DNA of 9,248 nucleotides. It comes from Clostridia bacterium (GTDB taxonomy: Bacteria > Bacillota > Clostridia > Oscillospirales > Acutalibacteraceae). Position 1 is the stretch's first letter; each line of letters begins with the position of its first letter. Where the stretch lies: assembly GCA_900772705.1 (NCBI GenBank), contig CAAGRQ010000020.1, positions 1 to 9,248 on the forward strand, in the 5' to 3' direction. A model generated the notes under the pieces. That model was not told where the DNA came from. It worked only from the letters and a program-made list of their open reading frames with translations, and did not search any database. This document shows positions 5,090 to 9,248 of this stretch, piece after piece. The position numbers were made by a program, and so were the translations under genes.

Positions 5090-5263
5090 AATTTTTGCAG
5101 ATATGTAGTACAATTTTCGTTAATTTTATGTTTTTAATGTGTTTGACCGCCCACTATGCAAATTTTTCGAGTCTTAAAAATGGCTTAAATAGGGTTCTTT
5201 TTTCTATTGTCCATTTTTTACGGACTTGTTCAGACAGGGGAGCAGCTTATGAAATTTAGGGGA

Positions 5264-6007
5264 TTATAAAACCTTTGAGAGAAATTCTACCAAACGGGCA
5301 TCCTTAGGATGATTGAAAATCTCGTCGGGAGTGCCCTGCTCGAGTATTTTTCCGCCGTCCATAAAGATTACACGGGTGGCTACTTCCTTGGCAAATCCCA
5401 TTTCGTGAGTAACGATAGCCATTGTCATACCCTTGTCTGCAAGGTCTTTCATAACCTGAAGAACCTCGCCTACCATTTCGGGGTCGAGCGCCGAGGTCGG
5501 CTCGTCAAAAAGCATTACCTCCGGCTCCATACACAGTGCACGAACTATTGCAACTCTCTGCTTTTGACCGCCCGAAAGCTGTGACGGATAAGCATCGGCT
5601 CTGTCCTCAAGTCCTACGGTTTTGAGCAGGTTCATGGCTTTTGCTTCTGCCTCTTCCTTGCTCTTTTTGAGGAGTTTCATCGGAGCGATTGTCATATTTT
5701 TAAGCACGGTCATATTCGGGAAAAGATTAAAGTGCTGAAACACCATTCCCATTTTCTGTCTGTGTTCGTTTATGTTAAGTTTGGGATTGGTCAAATCTTC
5801 GCCGTCAAAGATAATATGTCCGTCCGTTGGGATTTCGAGAAGATTGAGCGAACGCAAAAAGGTAGATTTACCCGAGCCCGAAGGTCCTATAATAACAACA
5901 ACCTCGCCCTGCTCAATGCTCAAATCAATTCCGTCAAGAGCCTTTACGGCTCCGCCGAGATAATATTTTTTGATACCGTTGACTTTAATCAAAGTGTTAT
6001 CGCTCAT
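5264..6007 (-). CDS. polar amino-acid ABC importer ATPase (GlnQ/HisP type)
   Basis: The 247-residue cytoplasmic ATPase powers amino-acid uptake. All motifs are intact: Walker A GPSGSGKST (41-49, Lys47), Q-loop Gln91 in MVFQHFNLFP, signature LSGGQ (144-148), Walker B VMLFDEP (164-170) with catalytic Glu169, D-loop SALD (172-175) and switch His201. The segment MVFQHFNLFPNMTVLKN and the length are typical of the GlnQ/HisP/ArtP group, which lacks the C-terminal regulatory domain of MetN-like ATPases. Its start overlaps the end of the permease gene by 11 bp, with the AAAGGAGG site inside that gene. It is the last gene of the operon. The exact amino acid carried cannot be read from the ATPase. Confidence 0.95.
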   Translation of the reverse strand: MSDNTLIKVNGIKKYYLGGAVKALDGIDLSIEQGEVVVIIGPSGSGKSTFLRSLNLLEIPTDGHIIFDGEDLTNPKLNINEHRQKMGMVFQHFNLFPNMTVLKNMTIAPMKLLKKSKEEAEAKAMNLLKTVGLEDRADAYPSQLSGGQKQRVAIVRALCMEPEVMLFDEPTSALDPEMVGEVLQVMKDLADKGMTMAIVTHEMGFAKEVATRVIFMDGGKILEQGTPDEIFNHPKDARLVEFLSKVL

Positions 6008-6758
6008 TCTTTCTCATCCTCCTTTCGAGAATGCCTACAAGTTTTGTAAGAAGCATTACTATTACCAAATATACCAGTGCAACCGTAAGCAGCGGCATAT
6101 AGTACGAATAGGTGGAAGCCGAGATGGACGAGCCCGCTTTTGTAAGGTCGGTAACGGCAACATAGCCTGCAACCGAGGTTTCCTTTAGAAGTGCTATGAA
6201 CTCGTTTAAGAGGGTGGGGAGCACTGTCTTAAACATCTGCGGCAAGATGATATATCTCATGGTTTGGATATAATTAAAGCCGATGGAACGACCTGCCTCA
6301 AACTGTCCCTGGTCGATTGACATAATTCCGCCTCTGAATATTTCCGCAACATATGCGCCCGAGTTGATTCCGAACGCAAAAATCGCAACGGCTACGCCGT
6401 TTGAGGAAGCGGCAAAGATGATGAAATAGCAGATGAGAAGTTGTACTACAACAGGCGTGCCACGAATAATTGTAAGATAAATCTTGCATATGCCGTTGAG
6501 AAACTTCAAAAGATGGTAACTGAAACCGCCTCTGAGTTTTAACGATTCTTCGTTTTTGTCATAAGAGGAACGGATTGCGGCAATTATAACACCGAGCACA
6601 ATGCCTATAATTGCGGCAACGGCTGTAATGGTTAATGTATTGCCGAGACCCTGGAACATATATCTCCATCTGTCTTTTTGGATAAAGTTAAGGTCAAACT
6701 GGCTCTTAAAATTATCAATGGCAGATGAAATGCTCATCAGATAAAATGTATTTAACAT
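5997..6758 (-). CDS. amino-acid ABC importer permease (HisM/GlnP type)
   Basis: A 253-residue inner-membrane subunit starting at an ATG six bases after AGGAG. Hydrophobic segments lie around 42-62, 91-115, 120-140 and 222-245. The family landmarks are IIRGTPVVVQ (97-106), EIFRGGI (139-145), the EAA loop EAGRSIG ... ILPQ (154-174) that docks on the ATPase, and LLKETSVAGYV (190-200). Residues 1-30 are a longer hydrophilic N-terminus than in the shortest family members, and a loop at 64-85 is charged. It sits 99 bp after the binding-protein gene with a hairpin between them, so it is probably expressed at a lower level. Only one permease is in this operon, so a homodimer is likely. Confidence 0.93.
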   Translation of the reverse strand: MLNTFYLMSISSAIDNFKSQFDLNFIQKDRWRYMFQGLGNTLTITAVAAIIGIVLGVIIAAIRSSYDKNEESLKLRGGFSYHLLKFLNGICKIYLTIIRGTPVVVQLLICYFIIFAASSNGVAVAIFAFGINSGAYVAEIFRGGIMSIDQGQFEAGRSIGFNYIQTMRYIILPQMFKTVLPTLLNEFIALLKETSVAGYVAVTDLTKAGSSISASTYSYYMPLLTVALVYLVIVMLLTKLVGILERRMRKNER

Positions 6759-6781
6759 ACTATTCTCCTAAAATCAAAGTA

Positions 6782-6840
6782 AAAGGCGAACTAAGGGACG
6801 CACTACATTATGATAGTGCGTCCTGTAACAGTCCGCCTTT
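6782..6840 (-). terminator. intra-operon hairpin between binding protein and permease
   Basis: An inner 10-bp stem GGACGCACTA (6796-6805) with TAGTGCGTCC (6814-6823) is nested in an outer stem AAAGGCG (6782-6788) with CGCCTTT (6834-6840). On the minus strand the outer stem runs into TTTTACTTTGATTTT, so it can act as a partial terminator. It can also block 3' exonucleases. Both effects would give more binding protein than permease and ATPase, a usual arrangement for such operons. Confidence 0.75.
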
Positions 6841-6857
6841 GAACTCGGTTTTGATAA

Positions 6858-7625
6858 TTATTCAGCGTTGATGTACTTGTCAACAATCTTCTGAACAGTG
6901 CCGTCAGCGATTAATTCTTTAAGTGCGGCATTTACTTTATCTTTAAGTTCTGTGTTATCCTTAGCAAAGCAGATAGCATAATCTTCTTGAGCATAAGCGG
7001 TGTCGAGAATCTTTAAGCCCTCGTTTGCTTTAACGAATGCCTTAGCCGGCTCGTTGTCGATGATAACGCAGTCAACTTTGCCTGCGATAAGAGCCTGAAC
7101 GGCATCTGCACCCTTGTCCATTTCTGCTACAGCGTCTGCGCCAAAGTCATCCTTTGCGTAGATGTCGCCTGTTGTGCCGAGCTGAACGCCGATTTTTGTG
7201 TTTGATGAAAGGTCGTCAACCGACTTGATGTCGCTGCCGTCCTTAACGATGATTGACTGAATACCTGTTGCATATGAATCGGAGAATGCCACGCTCTCTT
7301 CTCTTTCCGGAGTAACGGTCATACCTGCCATACCCATATCGTACTTTCCGCTCTGTACGCCGGGGATAATTGAGTCAAACTTTGTGTCAACGATTTCAAG
7401 CTTCATACCGAGCTTGTCTGCGATTGCCTTAGCTACTTCCGCATCGATACCGATAACCTCGTCGCCTTCCTTATATTCATACGGAGGGAACTCGGCGTTT
7501 GTTGCCATGGTAAGAGTAGCCTGCTGTGAGTCATTGTTTGATTTGTCATCTGTTTTACTTGAGCAAGCAACGAATGATACGCAAATCATTATTGCCGCAA
7601 GAACGATTGCTAAAAACTTTTTCAT
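6858..7625 (-). CDS. amino-acid-binding lipoprotein of ABC importer (family 3)
   Basis: A 255-residue extracellular receptor. The N-terminus is a lipoprotein signal (KK, hydrophobic residues 4-18, lipobox FVAC) with lipidated Cys21, followed by a Ser/Asn/Asp linker. The mature part has the family 3 solute-binding pattern: TNAEFPPYEY near 42-51, GIDAEVAKAIADKLG, MAGMTVTPEREES with the Arg expected to bind the ligand carboxylate, and VDCVIIDNEPA with the Asp expected to bind the amino group. AAAGGAG lies seven bases before the ATG. It heads the minus-strand operon with its own permease and ATPase. The ligand is a polar or basic amino acid by family; which one is not determined. Confidence 0.93.
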   Translation of the reverse strand: MKKFLAIVLAAIMICVSFVACSSKTDDKSNNDSQQATLTMATNAEFPPYEYKEGDEVIGIDAEVAKAIADKLGMKLEIVDTKFDSIIPGVQSGKYDMGMAGMTVTPEREESVAFSDSYATGIQSIIVKDGSDIKSVDDLSSNTKIGVQLGTTGDIYAKDDFGADAVAEMDKGADAVQALIAGKVDCVIIDNEPAKAFVKANEGLKILDTAYAQEDYAICFAKDNTELKDKVNAALKELIADGTVQKIVDKYINAE

Positions 7626-7649
7626 AATCTTTCTCCTTTACAAATTTAT

Positions 7650-7663
7650 TAAAAATATTTTTA
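7650..7663. promoter_or_regulatory. AT palindrome at the start of the minus-strand ABC transcript
   Basis: TAAAAATATTTTTA is a perfect 14-bp palindrome at the predicted start of transcription of the minus-strand operon (near 7664). The position would suit a repressor operator or a short 5' stem. AT-rich palindromes arise easily by chance in such DNA, so this is tentative. Confidence 0.3.
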
Positions 7664-7671
7664 GTAAACAC

Positions 7672-7700
7672 ACGATAGCACAATGTATGATATTTTTCAA
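7672..7700 (-). promoter_or_regulatory. promoter of the minus-strand ABC operon
   Basis: Minus-strand TTGAAA (7695-7700), 17 bp, then TATCGT (7672-7677), preceded by TG one base upstream, an extended -10. The predicted start near 7664 leaves a leader of about 39 bases before the ATG. A second TATAAT-like site (7762-7767, minus) lacks a matching -35 box. Confidence 0.65.
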
Positions 7701-7809
7701 GATTTATACCAAAATTGAATACTTATACATACTGATGTAATAAAAATACACATTATACGAGCGAAATATGAAATGAAAATAAAAAAATTACACTTTTTCA
7801 AATTAACAC

Positions 7810-7838
7810 TTTACAACGCTAAAGAAATAAAGTATAAT
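7810..7838 (+). promoter_or_regulatory. promoter of the plus-strand binding-protein gene
   Basis: TTTACA (7810-7815) is followed after 17 bp by a perfect TATAAT (7833-7838). Transcription would start near 7845, giving a leader of about 43 bases. It is divergent from the minus-strand ABC promoter, with about 110 bp between the two -35 boxes. Confidence 0.8.
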
Positions 7839-7887
7839 GGTCACATCACAAATAAAGTTTCAAAAACAATGAAAGAGGTAACTTATT

Positions 7888-8688
7888 ATGAAAATGATTA
7901 AAAAGGTGCTTGCAGTCGTTTTGGCTTGCATCACGGTATGTGTATGCTTCGTCGGCTGTTCCGCAAAGAACTCATCAAAAGATTCGGCTGCTTCGGATTA
8001 CGAAAACATTAAGTCAAAGGGTGAACTCGTTGTCGGAATTACCGATTTTGCTCCTATGGACTATAAAGATGAAAACGGTAACTGGACCGGCTTTGACGCA
8101 GAACTCGCAAATAAACTCGGCGAAAAACTCGGCGTTAATGTTAAGTTTGTTGAAATTGACTGGGATAATAAATTCATTGAACTTTCAACCGGTTCAATCG
8201 ACTGCCTTTGGAACGGTCTTACAATCACCGACGAGGTTAGAAATAACTCATCCGTAACCGAGGCGTATGCAAAGAATCAGCAGATAGTTGTTACAAAGAA
8301 AGACCTTGCTTCTACTCTCAAGAGCGTTGACGACCTTAAGAATCTTACATTCGCTGTTGAAAACGGTTCCGCAGGACAGGCTGCCGCAGAGGATAACGGT
8401 CTTAACGCTACAGGCGTTACGGCACAGAGTGACGCACTTCTCGAGGTTGCATCGGGTTCTGTAGACGCTTGCATTATCGACTCTACAATGGCTACCGCAA
8501 TGACCGGTGAGGGCACAGATTATGCCGACCTTACTTCTTCGGTTGTTTTGGTTGATGAGCAGTACGGTATCAGCTTCCGCAAGGGCAGTGATATGGTAGA
8601 AAAGACAAATGCTTATCTTCAGGAATTTAAGTCCGACGGAACGCTTAAGGCTCTCAGTGAGAAGTACGGCGTTCAGCTTGCCGAATAA
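7888..8688 (+). CDS. second amino-acid-binding lipoprotein (family 3)
   Basis: A 266-residue receptor starting at an ATG nine bases after AGAGG (an ATG two codons on is also possible). It has a lipoprotein signal with lipobox FVGC, lipidated Cys24 and a Ser/Lys linker. Family 3 features follow: GITDFAPMDYKDENG, GFDAELANKLGEKLG, DWDNKFIELSTGSIDCLWNG, then LTITDEVR with the carboxylate-binding Arg, and VDACIIDSTMA with the amino-binding Asp. It is clearly only a distant paralogue of the divergent receptor: the WNGLTIT motif and the loop after DYKDENG differ, which suggests another ligand. A permease gene follows 150 bp downstream. No ATPase is seen before the window ends. Confidence 0.93.
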   Translation: MKMIKKVLAVVLACITVCVCFVGCSAKNSSKDSAASDYENIKSKGELVVGITDFAPMDYKDENGNWTGFDAELANKLGEKLGVNVKFVEIDWDNKFIELSTGSIDCLWNGLTITDEVRNNSSVTEAYAKNQQIVVTKKDLASTLKSVDDLKNLTFAVENGSAGQAAAEDNGLNATGVTAQSDALLEVASGSVDACIIDSTMATAMTGEGTDYADLTSSVVLVDEQYGISFRKGSDMVEKTNAYLQEFKSDGTLKALSEKYGVQLAE

Positions 8689-8727
8689 TATCGCTTATAT
8701 ATAATGTTATAATATTATAGTACGCAC

Positions 8728-8757
8728 GAGGCTGCTACCTGAAACGGTGACAGCCTC
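8728..8757 (+). terminator. hairpin between second binding protein and its permease
   Basis: GAGGCTG (8728-8734) pairs with CAGCCTC (8751-8757), with a possible inner ACC/GGT extension. The following ATTGTGTCG is not T-rich, so it is more likely an mRNA-stabilising or attenuating hairpin than a full terminator. It mirrors the hairpin in the divergent operon. Confidence 0.55.
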
Positions 8758-8789
8758 ATTGTGTCGTAATAAGACAACCGATATTGCCG

Positions 8790-8798
8790 TGCTATAAT
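8790..8798 (+). promoter_or_regulatory. extended -10 promoter before the second permease
   Basis: TGCTATAAT at 8790-8798 is an extended -10 element with a perfect TATAAT. No good -35 box is found at 16-18 bp. The site lies after the hairpin and about 40 bp before the permease start, so the permease may be transcribed separately from the binding protein. A 12-bp palindrome TATAATATTATA (8708-8719) lies upstream of the hairpin. Confidence 0.45.
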
Positions 8799-8838
8799 TG
8801 CTGTAAAAAGTAAAATATTCATAAAGGAAATATTTATT

Positions 8839-9248
8839 ATGTTCTTGGAAGTTACACTTGAATTGCTTAAAGGCTTTTGGGAGACGGTAAAGATATTTGC
8901 TCTGACCTTGGTCTTTTCTTTGCCGCTCGGACTTGTGCTCAGTTTTTGCTCAATGTCAAAATTTAAGCCGCTTAAATTTATCGCAAAAATATTTATCTGG
9001 ATTATCAGAGGAACGCCGCTGATGCTCCAACTCATAATCGTTTATTACGGTCCCGGTTTGATTTTCGGCTGGGATTTGATGGAGCGATTTACCGCAGTGC
9101 TCGTTGCGTTTGTTATAAACTATTCGTGCTATTTCAGCGAGATTTACAGAGGTGGAATAGAGTCGATACCGAAAGGTCAGCAGGAGGCGGGTATGGCAAT
9201 CACTCAGTCTGATAAGAAACGCGAATATGCTGCAAGTCTTTTCCTGAA
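8839..9248 (+). CDS. amino-acid ABC permease, partial; end appears chimeric
   Basis: The ATG at 8839 follows AAAGGA and opens an inner-membrane permease of the HisM/GlnP family, 136 codons of which lie in the window. Residues 1-60 give a hydrophobic helix and linker; IWIIRGTPLMLQL, FVINYSCYFSEIYRGGIESIPKGQQEAGM follow in family order (quoted in part: IIRGTPLMLQ, EIYRGGIESIPKGQ). The EAA loop should continue with a Gly at the seventh position and then IxLP, but from residue 120 (base 9196) the sequence reads AITQSDKKREYAASLF, which fits neither. Bases 1-119 codons are confidently permease; the last 17 codons probably come from another gene. It would partner the second binding lipoprotein. Confidence 0.85.
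   Translation, partial: MFLEVTLELLKGFWETVKIFALTLVFSLPLGLVLSFCSMSKFKPLKFIAKIFIWIIRGTPLMLQLIIVYYGPGLIFGWDLMERFTAVLVAFVINYSCYFSEIYRGGIESIPKGQQEAGMAITQSDKKREYAASLFL
9182..9248 (+). other. possible start of an unrelated gene at the right edge
   Basis: AGGAGG (9182-9187) lies five bases before an ATG at 9193, in the same frame as the permease. The peptide MAITQSDKKREYAASLF looks like the N-terminus of a small helix-turn-helix or phage terminase small-subunit-like protein more than a permease EAA loop. Since the permease itself would encode most of the AGGAGG, the join could have occurred through short shared sequence at 9181-9196. Only 53 bases are available, so this is tentative. Confidence 0.3.

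Noticed and set aside
5011..5102. Direct repeat TTTTTGCAGAT (5011-5021 and 5092-5102), considered as a CRISPR-like or att repeat
   Set aside because: Only two 11-base copies 70 bp apart in AT-rich DNA, with no third copy, spacer regularity or integrase.
8715..9035. Minus-strand open frame over the second permease start
   Set aside because: It is antisense to a clear permease N-terminus and to the hairpin and promoter, and has no ribosome binding site.

Overview
The window looks like part of a moderately low-GC Firmicutes genome, most likely a gut Clostridia member of the Ruminococcaceae/Oscillospiraceae type. This is inferred from strong AGGAG-type ribosome binding sites, near-consensus sigma-A promoters with 17-bp spacers, tRNAs that encode their CCA ends, type III pantothenate kinase, and lipoprotein-type amino-acid binding proteins. 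No species can be named from the sequence alone.

Layout, left to right. Bases 1 to about 93 are GC-rich and look foreign to what follows. Then come the 3' end of a plus-strand gene of unknown function (to 372) and a small two-helix membrane protein (383-1036). A bidirectional terminator (1143-1176) separates these from a minus-strand operon of two proline tRNAs (anticodons CGG then GGG) with a consensus promoter at 1423-1451. Next is a tightly packed minus-strand operon, read from 4122 down to 1506: coaX (pantothenate kinase III), an O-acetylhomoserine sulfhydrylase (MetY type), an 83-residue protein resembling only the C-terminal domain of fatty-acid kinase FakA, and a PqqD-like peptide-binding protein. 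CoaX/MetY and FakA-like/PqqD are joined by stop-start overlaps. A low-GC orphan gene (4381-4863, minus) with its own consensus promoter follows, flanked by about 400 bp of non-coding DNA on its upstream side that holds two hairpins.

The right third holds two divergent polar amino-acid ABC importers. The minus-strand one is complete: binding lipoprotein (7625-6858), a hairpin, permease (6758-5997) and ATPase (6007-5264). The plus-strand one has a second binding lipoprotein (7888-8688), a hairpin and secondary promoter, and a permease (8839 on) that runs off the window. They share a 262-bp intergenic region with divergent promoters.

How the genes may work together: CoaX feeds coenzyme A synthesis and MetY makes homocysteine or methionine from O-acetylhomoserine. 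The two importers supply amino acids, with a separate receptor for each system. The most unusual items are the FakA-C-like/PqqD gene pair attached to the sulfhydrylase, a Leu in place of the conserved substrate-contacting Arg of CoaX, and apparent sequence junctions at both extreme ends of the window that look like assembly chimeras (or, less likely, insertion boundaries).
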